Source: Spirochaetales bacterium (lineage in GTDB: Bacteria; Spirochaetota; Spirochaetia; DSM-2461). Taken from it: 54,197 nt of DNA. A model generated the notes under the pieces. That model did no database searches. It was not told where the DNA came from and worked only from the letters and a program-made list of their open reading frames with translations. Below are positions 33,632 through 42,001 of the stretch, in pieces. Made by a program: the position numbers and the translations under genes. How positions within the stretch are numbered: position 1 is the stretch's first letter; each line of letters begins with the position of its first letter. The stretch is from NCBI GenBank assembly GCA_028533045.1, contig JAQQAP010000030.1:1-54197 (forward strand). The letters are read 5' to 3'.

Positions 33632-35067
33632 AACTTAAGAATGTCAGCTATAAAATAGGTCGGAAGGAGCTTATTCCCCCCCTTTCCCTTTCTATTAAAA
33701 AGGGAGAGTGCTGGGCTTTGACCGGGGCAAACGGCAGCGGTAAAACTCTTTTGGGAAGGCTGATTGCGGGAGACCTTGAGCCAAGTTCCGGGGAGATCCT
33801 GGGAGCCGGGACGCCGGCCTATGTCTCCTTTGAAAAGCAGTCCGCCCTTTTGGAGGAGGAGAGACAGCGGGACGACAGTCGTTTTCTGGACCTGGACGGG
33901 GCGGAAAACCCCGGACGTACTGTGACCGAGTGGATTGGAGAAGACCTTTCCCCCGAGGCCCGGAGCAGGGTAGGAGAAACCATTGCCCTTCTGGGGCTGG
34001 AGCGGGCGGCGGATCGGGGCCTGCGCTACCTTTCCACCGGGGAATTCCGTAAAACCATGATTTGCCGGGCTCTTCTGGAAGGGGCGGACTTCCTTATTAT
34101 GGACGACCCCTACGACGGCCTGGACCATGAGAGCCGGGAGAATCTTCGTACCCTTACCGATTCCCTCATCGAGGGAGGAAAAACGGTTCTTATTGTGTCC
34201 GGCCGGGAGGAGGATTTCTCCGCCAAGACAAGCCACCTGCTTATCATGGAGGAGGGGAAACTGATTTTTGCCGGAACAGAGAAAGAGGGGAAGGAGTTCC
34301 GGGAGACATTGGCCTCAAAGAAGTCTTTCTCTTCCGAAGATATCCCCTATCAGCTTGAAGTCGAGAAAGACTCTCCCGCCCCCATTGTCATGAAGGGCGT
34401 CAGTCTGAATTATGGGGAGAAAAAAATCCTCAACGACCTGAACTGGCAGGTTAACCGGGGAGATAAATGGCTTCTGACCGGGCAGAACGGCGCGGGGAAG
34501 TCCACCATTCTTAGCCTGATTAACGGGGACAACCCCAAGGCCTACGGCTGCGATATAACCCTCTTTGGCAGTAAAAAAGGTTCGGGCGAATCGATCTGGG
34601 AGATAAAAAAGCGCATAGGCCACATTTCCGGGGGCTTTCAGATAGACTACCGGGTGCGCAGTTCCGCCCTGGCCGTTGTTCTTTCGGGCTACTTCGATTC
34701 GGTGGGACTCTATAACCGGGCCACGGAGCAGCAAAAAGAGGAGGCCCGCCGGTGGCTTCGCTACTGCGGTCTGGAGGAGAAGGGGGAAAAATCCTTCCGG
34801 GACCTCTCCTTTGGGGAACAGCGCATGCTGCTTATTGCCCGGGCCATGATTAAATCGCCGGAGCTGCTTATTCTGGATGAACCCTGCCAGGGACTGGACG
34901 ACTTTCATAGGGATCAGGTTCTGGCCCTCTGTGCCCGTTTGGGTTCTCTGGAGGAGTTGACCATGCTCTATGTGAGTCATTCTCCGTCCAATACTCCCAA
35001 TTGTTTGACAAAACATCTGGCTTTAGTACCCCATGGAGAGGGGGGCTATACGGGGCATATCGATTAG
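33625..35067 (+). CDS. tandem ABC ATPase, ModF-like
   Basis: The 480-residue soluble protein has two ABC ATPase domains. The first has Walker A GANGSGKT and signature LSTGEFRK; the second has GQNGAGKST, LSFGEQRM and Walker B LLILDEP. Length and arrangement match E. coli ModF (PhrA), whose role is unclear. No membrane partner or molybdate genes are adjacent. It starts inside the end of ilvY, so it is probably co-transcribed, though nothing else links it to branched-chain amino acids. Confidence 0.82.
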   Translation: MVELKNVSYKIGRKELIPPLSLSIKKGECWALTGANGSGKTLLGRLIAGDLEPSSGEILGAGTPAYVSFEKQSALLEEERQRDDSRFLDLDGAENPGRTVTEWIGEDLSPEARSRVGETIALLGLERAADRGLRYLSTGEFRKTMICRALLEGADFLIMDDPYDGLDHESRENLRTLTDSLIEGGKTVLIVSGREEDFSAKTSHLLIMEEGKLIFAGTEKEGKEFRETLASKKSFSSEDIPYQLEVEKDSPAPIVMKGVSLNYGEKKILNDLNWQVNRGDKWLLTGQNGAGKSTILSLINGDNPKAYGCDITLFGSKKGSGESIWEIKKRIGHISGGFQIDYRVRSSALAVVLSGYFDSVGLYNRATEQQKEEARRWLRYCGLEEKGEKSFRDLSFGEQRMLLIARAMIKSPELLILDEPCQGLDDFHRDQVLALCARLGSLEELTMLYVSHSPSNTPNCLTKHLALVPHGEGGYTGHID

Positions 35068-35134
35068 AAATTAGGCAAGACAAATCCATCTAAATTGATT
35101 ATATTAAATATAGAGCATAAGGATGGGGAGAAAA

Positions 35135-37396
35135 ATGAAAGAAGTTGCCACAACACCGGAATTAGTAAGAGGCGTATATAATAAATCCAGAGAGAACTTG
35201 GATATTATTCGCAAAAGACTGAATCGGCCCATGGGATTGGCGGAAAAAGTGCTCTTCTCCCATCTGATTGACCCGGAAGGGCAGGATCTGGAACGGGGGG
35301 TGAGCTTTTTGAACCTCCAGCCGGACCGGGTGGCCATGCAGGATGCCACAGCCCAGATGGCTCTTCTTCAGTTCATGCTGTCCGGGCGGAATGAGTCGGC
35401 CGTACCTGCTACGGTTCACTGCGATCATTTAATCCGGGCCTACCAGGGGAATGAAAAGGACCTGGCTGCGGCCCGGGAAACTAACAGTGAAATTTACGAC
35501 TTTCTCTCATCCGCCGCCAGCCGTTACAATATTGGCTTTTGGGAGCCCGGCGCCGGTATTATCCACCAGATTATTTTGGAAAATTACGCCTTCCCCGGCG
35601 GTCTTATGATAGGAACCGACTCCCATACTCCCAACGCCGGAGGCCTGGGAATGACCGCCTGTGGAGTGGGCGGCGCCGATGCGTCGGACGTTATGGCCGG
35701 TCTGGCCTGGGAAGTAAAGAATCCCAACATCATAGGAGTGAAGCTGACCGGTACTATGTCCGGTTGGACCTCTCCCAAGGATGTTATTATCAAGCTCCTG
35801 TCTATTCTGACGGTAAAAGGCGGTACCAACTGTATTATCGAGTACTTTGGAGAGGGCTGCGAGAGCATCAGCTGCACCGGTAAGGGAACCATTACCAATA
35901 TGGGGGCCGAATTGGGGGCCACCTGTTCCCTGTTCCCCTATGACGGACGGATGGCCGACTATTTGAGAAAAACCGGCCGGGAAGAACTGGCTTCTCTGGC
36001 CGATGAAAACGGGGAACTGCTTAAGGCTGATGATGAAGCCATGGCCAGTCCGGAAGCCTATTATGACCGGGTGATAGAAATCGACCTGACCGCACTGGAA
36101 CCGCAGATTGCCGGTCCCCACTCTCCCGACGCGGTAACCCCCCTTTCTGAAATGAAGGAGAAGGGCAAGAGAGAAGGGTGGCCCAACAACCTGACGGCCG
36201 CCCTTATAGGCAGTTGTACCAACTCCTCCTATGAGGATATTGACCGGGCAACTTCCCTTATGAAACAGGCCCTGGCCCATGGAATCAAACCGGCCCTGCC
36301 TTTGATGGTCTCACCCGGTTCCCTTTTGGTTAAGGATACCCTCAAGCGGGACGGGCAGATGGACATTTTGGAAGAGGGCGGGGCCATTGTTCTTTCCAAC
36401 TCCTGCGGCCCCTGCATCGGTCAATGGAAGAGAGATGATATTGCCAAGGGCGATCGGAACAGTATTGTGAACAGTTTTAACCGGAACTTCCGGGCCCGTA
36501 ACGACGGAAACCCGGAAACCCTCTCCTTTATCGCCAGTCCGGAGATGGTTACCGCCATGGGGATTGCGGGCAAACTGGACTTTGACCCCTATAAAGATAA
36601 GATTACCACTCCCTCCGGTGAGGAAATCCTTCTGGAGCCTCCCCGTGGGCTGGAACTGCCGGAAAAGGACTTTCTTAGTATGGGAAAGGGTTATATTGAA
36701 CCTAAGGGAGCCCGGGTGGACGTTAGGGTTTCCCCCGCTTCGGACAGGCTTCAGTTATTAACCCCTTTTAGCGCCTGGGACGGAACGAATTATGCCAATA
36801 TGCCCGTCCTCTGTAAAGCCAGGGGAAAGTGTACCACCGATCACATAAGCCCCGCCGGTGTCTGGCTCAAGTACCGGGGCCATCTGGATAACATTTCCGA
36901 CAACATGCTCATTGGTGCGGTTAATGCCTTTACCGGAGAGACGGGAAAGGGAAAGAATGTGGTGAGCGGGGAACAGGGATTGGGCTTTTCAAAAATTGCC
37001 CGCCAGTACAAAGAGGAAAAGCTCTCCTGGATTATCATTGGCGATGAAAACTACGGAGAAGGAAGCAGTCGTGAACATGCGGCCATGAGCCCCCGCTTTT
37101 TGGGCTGCGCCGTGGTGCTGGTAAAGAGCTTTGCCCGAATTCATGAAACCAATCTAAAGAAACAGGGGGTTTTGGCGCTGACCTTTGCCCATAAGGATGA
37201 CTATGAGCGAATCGGCGAAGAGGACCGTCTGGCTCTGGCCGGGCTGGAAGACTTTGCTCCCGGGAAATCTTTGGAGATCATTCTTAACCACAGCGATGGC
37301 CGGGAAGAACGTTTTCCCGTTGAACACAGTTACAATGAGGAGCAAATTGGCTGGTTCAAGGCCGGTTCCGCCCTGAATGTGCTAAGAAAAAAATAA
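35135..37396 (+). CDS. acn: aconitate hydratase
   Basis: The 753-residue enzyme carries the [4Fe-4S] ligands in GSCTNSSYED and SCGPCIGQW, with active-site regions TDSHTPNAGGLGM and GDENYGEGSSREHAA in the C-terminal swivel domain. It interconverts citrate and isocitrate. Sequence features favour the mitochondrial-type aconitase found in several bacterial phyla. An in-frame ATG at 35123 is also possible; I prefer 35135 because GGGGAG lies just upstream of it, while the first ATG has none at proper distance. Confidence 0.95.
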   Translation: MKEVATTPELVRGVYNKSRENLDIIRKRLNRPMGLAEKVLFSHLIDPEGQDLERGVSFLNLQPDRVAMQDATAQMALLQFMLSGRNESAVPATVHCDHLIRAYQGNEKDLAAARETNSEIYDFLSSAASRYNIGFWEPGAGIIHQIILENYAFPGGLMIGTDSHTPNAGGLGMTACGVGGADASDVMAGLAWEVKNPNIIGVKLTGTMSGWTSPKDVIIKLLSILTVKGGTNCIIEYFGEGCESISCTGKGTITNMGAELGATCSLFPYDGRMADYLRKTGREELASLADENGELLKADDEAMASPEAYYDRVIEIDLTALEPQIAGPHSPDAVTPLSEMKEKGKREGWPNNLTAALIGSCTNSSYEDIDRATSLMKQALAHGIKPALPLMVSPGSLLVKDTLKRDGQMDILEEGGAIVLSNSCGPCIGQWKRDDIAKGDRNSIVNSFNRNFRARNDGNPETLSFIASPEMVTAMGIAGKLDFDPYKDKITTPSGEEILLEPPRGLELPEKDFLSMGKGYIEPKGARVDVRVSPASDRLQLLTPFSAWDGTNYANMPVLCKARGKCTTDHISPAGVWLKYRGHLDNISDNMLIGAVNAFTGETGKGKNVVSGEQGLGFSKIARQYKEEKLSWIIIGDENYGEGSSREHAAMSPRFLGCAVVLVKSFARIHETNLKKQGVLALTFAHKDDYERIGEEDRLALAGLEDFAPGKSLEIILNHSDGREERFPVEHSYNEEQIGWFKAGSALNVLRKK

Positions 37397-37401
37397 TTTT
37401 G

Positions 37402-37432
37402 TTGTTTATTTTTATGAAATAAGCTTTATACT
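37402..37432 (+). promoter_or_regulatory. promoter of the HD-GYP gene, predicted leaderless
   Basis: TTGTTT (37402-37407) and TATACT (37427-37432) are 19 bp apart. The -10 box ends 8 nt before the ATG at 37441 and there is no ribosome site. Confidence 0.45.
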
Positions 37433-37440
37433 AAAAGAAT

Positions 37441-38721
37441 ATGGAGAATGGGGCTATTAAGAGATTATATAACAGCAAGGAAATATTATTTCTCGTTTTT
37501 ATACTTCTTATAAGTTTGGTGTCTATTTTTGGTATAATGTTACTAAACAGCCAGAGGCACTATGAAGCAACCGTTCTCAATGAGAAAATCTTTGAAACGG
37601 TAACATCCTTTAACCGATTAAAGATAATGACAAATGATTTGCGCCACTCCGATTCGCCCATTGTGGATTACCAGATGTGGCTCTATTTTCGTGAGAAATT
37701 CTCCCAAGCTCTTATGGCAACAATGGATGATCCTCAATTGGCCCTTGAACTTGAGCGCTATGGGAGTTCCGATATACTCCCGTCGATTCGAACTAATTGG
37801 GAGCTTATGAATCGAAAAATGGGGGAAGTCGATTCTCAAATATTTTCTGCCGGGGAGGAGTATCATCTGGCTGTTAACAATCTCTATGTTATCATGAGTA
37901 ACTCCTTTGAGCGGCAGCTTAACTCTTTATATGAGAGCTTTATTGTGAACAGCAGAAAAGCTCTATTACTTTTTAATAGAATTACGGTGGCCACGGTTTT
38001 CCTTAGTGTATTGGTTCTTATCCTTTCTCTTCTCTTAATTACCAATAGAATGAGTCATGTTCAAGCCGATTTGGATTCCAAGCGTCTTGAAGCCCGGGAC
38101 GCCACGATTAATGCTCTGGCCTATCAGGCGGAATTGCGCGACGATGAGACGGGGAAGCATATTGAACGTACCGCTCTCTACATAGAGCTTCTGGCTCGGG
38201 AAATGGCAAAATATTCCGAATATGCCAATTATCTGGGAGAGGAATATATTTCGGACTTAAAAATATCGGCCCCTCTCCATGATATTGGAAAGGTGGGGAT
38301 TTCCGATAATATTCTATTAAAACCGGGCCCTTTGAGCGATGAAGAGTTTGAGATAATGAAGACTCACCCCCTGTTGGGAGCCAAATCTCTTCGCCGGGTA
38401 GAAGCGTCCCTGGGGTTTAGTTCCTTTTTGGAACTGGCCATAGAGTTGATTGAATCGCACCATGAGAAGTGGGACGGGACGGGCTATCCCTATGGTTTGA
38501 AGGGGCAGACTATTCCTCTCTCCGGCCGTTTGATGGCTTTGGCCGATGTATACGACGCCCTAAGTTCAGAACGGGTGTATAAATCAGCCTTCCCTCACTC
38601 AAAATGTGTCGAAATCATTCGCTCCCAGGAGGGGGCACATTTTGACCCTCAAATTGTAGAGGCCTTTCTTGCGGTGGAGAAGGAGTTCGAAAAGATATCC
38701 CTCTCCATGAAAGACGGTTAG
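37441..38721 (+). CDS. membrane-anchored HD-GYP phosphodiesterase
   Basis: The 426-residue protein has two membrane helices (ILFLVFILLISLVSIFGIMLL and VATVFLSVLVLILSLLLI) flanking a periplasmic sensor region of about 150 residues. The C-terminal domain has the HD motif HDIGKVG and the HHEKWDGTGYP signature, so it should hydrolyse cyclic di-GMP. The sensed signal is unknown. It stands alone between aconitase and the convergent exonuclease III gene, with its own promoter. Confidence 0.93.
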   Translation: MENGAIKRLYNSKEILFLVFILLISLVSIFGIMLLNSQRHYEATVLNEKIFETVTSFNRLKIMTNDLRHSDSPIVDYQMWLYFREKFSQALMATMDDPQLALELERYGSSDILPSIRTNWELMNRKMGEVDSQIFSAGEEYHLAVNNLYVIMSNSFERQLNSLYESFIVNSRKALLLFNRITVATVFLSVLVLILSLLLITNRMSHVQADLDSKRLEARDATINALAYQAELRDDETGKHIERTALYIELLAREMAKYSEYANYLGEEYISDLKISAPLHDIGKVGISDNILLKPGPLSDEEFEIMKTHPLLGAKSLRRVEASLGFSSFLELAIELIESHHEKWDGTGYPYGLKGQTIPLSGRLMALADVYDALSSERVYKSAFPHSKCVEIIRSQEGAHFDPQIVEAFLAVEKEFEKISLSMKDG

Positions 38722-38726
38722 GACTT

Positions 38727-39488
38727 TTATAAATCCTTTACTTCTAAAAGAATCGGGCAGTGGTCGCTTCCCATCACTTCCGGCTGGATGAGGGCTTCGG
38801 TCACCTTGTCCGAATAGTTATCGTTCACACAAAAGTAGTCGATACGCCATCCCACGTTCTTAGCCCGGGCGTTCATACGGTAGGACCACCAGGTGTAGTT
38901 CTCCGGCTCGGAGTGGAACATGCGAAAGGTATCCTTATACCCCGAGTCGAGGAATTGGCTCATCCATTCCCGCTCTTCCGGCAAATAACCGGGGTTTTTC
39001 TCGTTATTTTTGGGGTGGGTCAGGTCAATGGGCTTATGGGCCACATTGAAATCTCCGCAGATAATTACGTCTTCTCCCTGTTCAACGAGAGAGTTTGCCT
39101 TTTCGTGGAGGGCTCTGTTGAAGCCGAGTTTGTAGTCCAGCCGGGCCCCTTCGGACTGGGAGTTGGGAAAGTAGCAGTTAATCAGATTGGTTTTTCCGTA
39201 TTTATGAATAACCGTCCGCCCTTCTGCGTCAAATTCGGGGACGTCCAGGATTCCCGTGGAGTCCGGCTGGCGGCGTGAGTAGATTACCGTGCCGCTGTAG
39301 CCTTTCCGCTCTGCCGAAGCCCAGGTCACATTCCAGCCTTCGGGGGTAAACTTTTCGTCCAGCTGCTGGGGCTGGGCCTTGGTCTCCTGAAGACAGACAA
39401 TATCGGCTCCGCACTCTTCGAGCCAGGTAAAGAGCCCTTTTTTTTCGGCGGCCCTTATTCCGTTAACATTCCAGGATATAATTTTCAT
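38727..39488 (-). CDS. xth: exodeoxyribonuclease III
   Basis: The 253-residue enzyme has the EEP-fold motifs of ExoIII/ExoA: SWNVNGIRAA, LQETKAQPQQL, GDFNVAHKPIDL, and GSDHCPILLEV at the C terminus. It acts as an AP endonuclease and 3'-5' exonuclease in base excision repair. There is no ribosome site before the ATG; TATGAT on the minus strand lies 11 nt upstream, so the leader would be only a few bases. Confidence 0.95.
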   Translation of the reverse strand: MKIISWNVNGIRAAEKKGLFTWLEECGADIVCLQETKAQPQQLDEKFTPEGWNVTWASAERKGYSGTVIYSRRQPDSTGILDVPEFDAEGRTVIHKYGKTNLINCYFPNSQSEGARLDYKLGFNRALHEKANSLVEQGEDVIICGDFNVAHKPIDLTHPKNNEKNPGYLPEEREWMSQFLDSGYKDTFRMFHSEPENYTWWSYRMNARAKNVGWRIDYFCVNDNYSDKVTEALIQPEVMGSDHCPILLEVKDL

Positions 39489-39603
39489 AATATAATAATA
39501 TCATAGCTATTGGGAAAAGAACAGGGACAGTTCCCTTGCCATGGGGCTCAGAATAGTTTATGTTTCTGATCGAATAAGGGGTGTCCTACCCCGGGGAGGC
39601 TGT

Positions 39604-40344
39604 ATGGATTATATTTCCGGATTTCATGGAATTGAGGAACTGATTAACTCCGGTAAAAGGGGAGTTCTCTATATTAGCCGGAAGAGTCCCAGGGCAGAGG
39701 AGCTCATTAAGCGCTGCCGCAAAGCCGGTCTTCCCATCAAACATGTGAAAAAGGATTTCCTTGACAAGAAATGCGGGTCCGATAAACACCGGGGCTTTGC
39801 CTTTCAGGCAGAGAAGGGTGCCGGGGGTAAGGGGGAGAAGGAGCAGTTTAAAGATCGCTATGATTCTGTTTCTTCCTTCCTGCGTAAAATCAAAGGGAAG
39901 GAAAATCCTCTCGTTCTAATACTGGACGGCATTACGGACCCTCACAATCTAGGGGCGATTCTCCGCTCCTCCGACCAGTTTGCCGTGGATCTTGTTGTTA
40001 TTCCCAATCGCCGTTCCGCAGGCGAAAGCGACACGGTCGCCCGTACTTCCGCCGGAGCCCTGGAGTGGGTTCCTCTTCTTACGGTAAGCAACCTCAAGCG
40101 GGTTCTGGATGAACTGAAGCAGGGGGGATTCTGGATTTACGGGGCCGACATGGGCGGTACTGCGGCAAAGGATTTGAACCTAAGCGGACCTACGGCTATC
40201 GTTATGGGCAGCGAAGGCTCCGGCCTCTCCCGTTTAGTCAAAGAGGCCTGTGACGGAATTATTTCTATTCCCATGGCGGGCCACATTGATTCGCTAAACG
40301 TCTCGGTGGCAACGGGGATTCTCCTTTACGAAGCCCGCCGTTAA
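39604..40344 (+). CDS. rlmB: TrmH/SpoU-family 23S rRNA 2'-O-methyltransferase (RlmB-like)
   Basis: The start at 39604 follows GGGGAGG by 4 nt and gives 246 residues with the normal N terminus (DYISGFHGIEELINSG). The SPOUT knot motifs are LDGITDPHNLGAILRSSDQF, IVMGSEGSGL and IPMAGHIDSLNVSVATGI. The N-terminal substrate-binding domain is present, as in RlmB, which methylates G2251 of 23S rRNA; a tRNA target cannot be excluded. It overlaps the EamA gene by 4 bp, tail to tail. Confidence 0.88.
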   Translation: MDYISGFHGIEELINSGKRGVLYISRKSPRAEELIKRCRKAGLPIKHVKKDFLDKKCGSDKHRGFAFQAEKGAGGKGEKEQFKDRYDSVSSFLRKIKGKENPLVLILDGITDPHNLGAILRSSDQFAVDLVVIPNRRSAGESDTVARTSAGALEWVPLLTVSNLKRVLDELKQGGFWIYGADMGGTAAKDLNLSGPTAIVMGSEGSGLSRLVKEACDGIISIPMAGHIDSLNVSVATGILLYEARR

Positions 40345-41228
40345 GTCAGCTTCCTCCGGCTTCTCGCGGTAATGCTAATGATCAGTCCGCACAAAATAAC
40401 CACGGTGGAAATGAAAAAGTTCCGTCCCGGTATCTCCTTAAAGGCAATGTAACCGATTATCCCGGCAAAAAAGAACTGGGTCGTGTGAAAAAGAGACACT
40501 ATCTGGCCTCGCATATGCTTCATGGACCAGTTCATAATGGAGTGGCCCCCCACGGTGCAAACCACTCCCAGTCCAAAGAGAGCAATCCAGTCATTCACAG
40601 TCATGGGGGCCGTAAAATCAACTCCCGTCAAAAGGGCGGTAAGAAAACAGAGAAGGCTTCCTGTTAAGTAGAGGGGAACCAGATAGGAAAAAGTTCCCTT
40701 CATGGAGCGCTTGGAAAAGACCGGATAGGCCGCCATGGCCAGCATGGAAACAAAGAGAATCATATCACCTTTGAAGTAATCTCCCCCCAGTTGCAAGTCC
40801 GTATAGGCCAGGATAAAGCTCCCCATAAGTACGAGGCCTGTCCCCAGAGCTTCGGAGCGGTTAATTCTTTCATGGGTCAGGAGGAAGAGGAAAAAGGGCA
40901 TAGCCGCCGGAGTCAGGTTGACTATGAGGGTGGCGTTGGCGCTGGGTATCATACGTCCGCCGGTAATCCATGTAATAAAGTGAAATCCCAGAAGGAGTCC
41001 CGGAAAGAGAGAAGGAATCACATCTTTAAACCGGAAGGGTTCTCCCGAGTCCCTGTATTCTCTCATCGCCAGGGGAAGGAGAAGGAGGGAGGCCAGCAAG
41101 AGGCGGGCCCCGGAGAGAATCATGGGATTCATGGTGGAACTTTTAACAAAATAGATGGAAGTTACCGCCAGAATTTCCCCGAATATGAGTACCGAGAGTT
41201 TATGTATTGTTAATTCTGTTTGGGACAT
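40341..41228 (-). CDS. EamA/DMT-family transporter
   Basis: The protein has 295 residues and ten predicted membrane helices in two EamA repeats (FGEILAVTSIYFVKSSTMNPMILSGARL; MILFVSMLAMAAYPVFSKR). Substrate is unknown. The open frame extends to a TTG at 41264, but a promoter with TACAAT ending 7 nt before the ATG at 41228 excludes the longer form, because that TTG would fall in the -35 box. The gene is divergent from plsC, with which it shares an overlapping promoter. Confidence 0.9.
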   Translation of the reverse strand: MSQTELTIHKLSVLIFGEILAVTSIYFVKSSTMNPMILSGARLLLASLLLLPLAMREYRDSGEPFRFKDVIPSLFPGLLLGFHFITWITGGRMIPSANATLIVNLTPAAMPFFLFLLTHERINRSEALGTGLVLMGSFILAYTDLQLGGDYFKGDMILFVSMLAMAAYPVFSKRSMKGTFSYLVPLYLTGSLLCFLTALLTGVDFTAPMTVNDWIALFGLGVVCTVGGHSIMNWSMKHMRGQIVSLFHTTQFFFAGIIGYIAFKEIPGRNFFISTVVILCGLIISITARSRRKLT

Positions 41229-41235
41229 GGGCTGT

Positions 41236-41264
41236 ATTGTAAAAAAAAAGAGGAAAAGATACAA
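41236..41264 (-). promoter_or_regulatory. promoter of the EamA gene, overlapping that of plsC
   Basis: On the minus strand TTGTAT (complement of 41259-41264) is followed after 17 bp by TACAAT (complement of 41236-41241). The -10 box ends 7 nt before the ATG at 41228. Confidence 0.6.
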
Positions 41265-41265
41265 T
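41237..41265 (+). promoter_or_regulatory. promoter of plsC, overlapping that of the EamA gene
   Basis: TTGTAA (41237-41242) and TACAAT (41260-41265) are 17 bp apart and the -10 box ends 7 nt before the ATG at 41273. The same bases form the opposing promoter, with -10 and -35 roles swapped. Confidence 0.6.
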
Positions 41266-41272
41266 TTCTTCC

Positions 41273-42001
41273 ATGGTGTTTTATTTTTTAGGCAGTATTT
41301 TCTATCTTTTTTTAGTGGCCCTTATCACGGTAATTTGTTTTACCATAGTCCTTGTATTAAAGTGTTTAACCGGCTTATTTGACCGGAAAGGGGTAATCCT
41401 TCACCGATTTTCCTGTTTTTGGGCGTCCCTTTATGTGTGGCTCAACCCCTTTGTGACAGAGGAAATTATCGGTCGTGAGAGACTGGAAAAGGGTAAAACC
41501 TATGTTATTTGTCCTAACCACCGATCCATTATGGATATACTCGCCCTCTACGGTCTCTTTTTTCATTTTAAGTGGGTTGCCAAAAGAGAGGCCTTCCGCC
41601 TTCCTTTCTTTGGCTGGAATATGTTTTTAAACGGCTATATAGCTCTGGACAGGGATAAGCCTTCCAGTCAGATGAAAATGCTTAAAGACAGCGAAGAGAA
41701 TCTTCTTAAAGGGAATTCTCTTATTATATTTCCCGAAGGGACCCGTTCCAAAGATGGAAAGACCATGGGAAAGTTCCGGGACGGGGCTTTTATGCTAGCC
41801 CGGAAGACCGAATGTGATGTGGTCCCCGTAGCCTTAAGCGGGACGGAAGGAGTAACTAAGGGCTTCCCCTTTAAGAAAAAGCATCATATGACAATTGAAA
41901 TTCTGGAGCCGGTGCCCTGGGATTTTGGGGAACGATTTAAAGATCTGAACAAAGAGACAAAGGGCCGGATTGAAGAGGCCCTTGCCCGGAGAGAATCCTA
42001 A
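41273..42001 (+). CDS. plsC: 1-acyl-sn-glycerol-3-phosphate acyltransferase
   Basis: The 242-residue enzyme has an N-terminal membrane segment (FLGSIFYLFLVALITVICFTIVLVL), the acyltransferase motif NHRSIMD, and the substrate-binding motif FPEGTRSKDG. It adds the second acyl chain to make phosphatidic acid. There is no ribosome site; the start is set by the leaderless promoter at 41237-41265. It overlaps the next gene by 4 bp, tail to tail. Confidence 0.93.
   Translation: MVFYFLGSIFYLFLVALITVICFTIVLVLKCLTGLFDRKGVILHRFSCFWASLYVWLNPFVTEEIIGRERLEKGKTYVICPNHRSIMDILALYGLFFHFKWVAKREAFRLPFFGWNMFLNGYIALDRDKPSSQMKMLKDSEENLLKGNSLIIFPEGTRSKDGKTMGKFRDGAFMLARKTECDVVPVALSGTEGVTKGFPFKKKHHMTIEILEPVPWDFGERFKDLNKETKGRIEEALARRES

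Noticed and set aside
41229..41264. Longer N terminus of the EamA transporter starting at TTG 41264
   Set aside because: The extra codons coincide with the -10 and -35 boxes of its own promoter.
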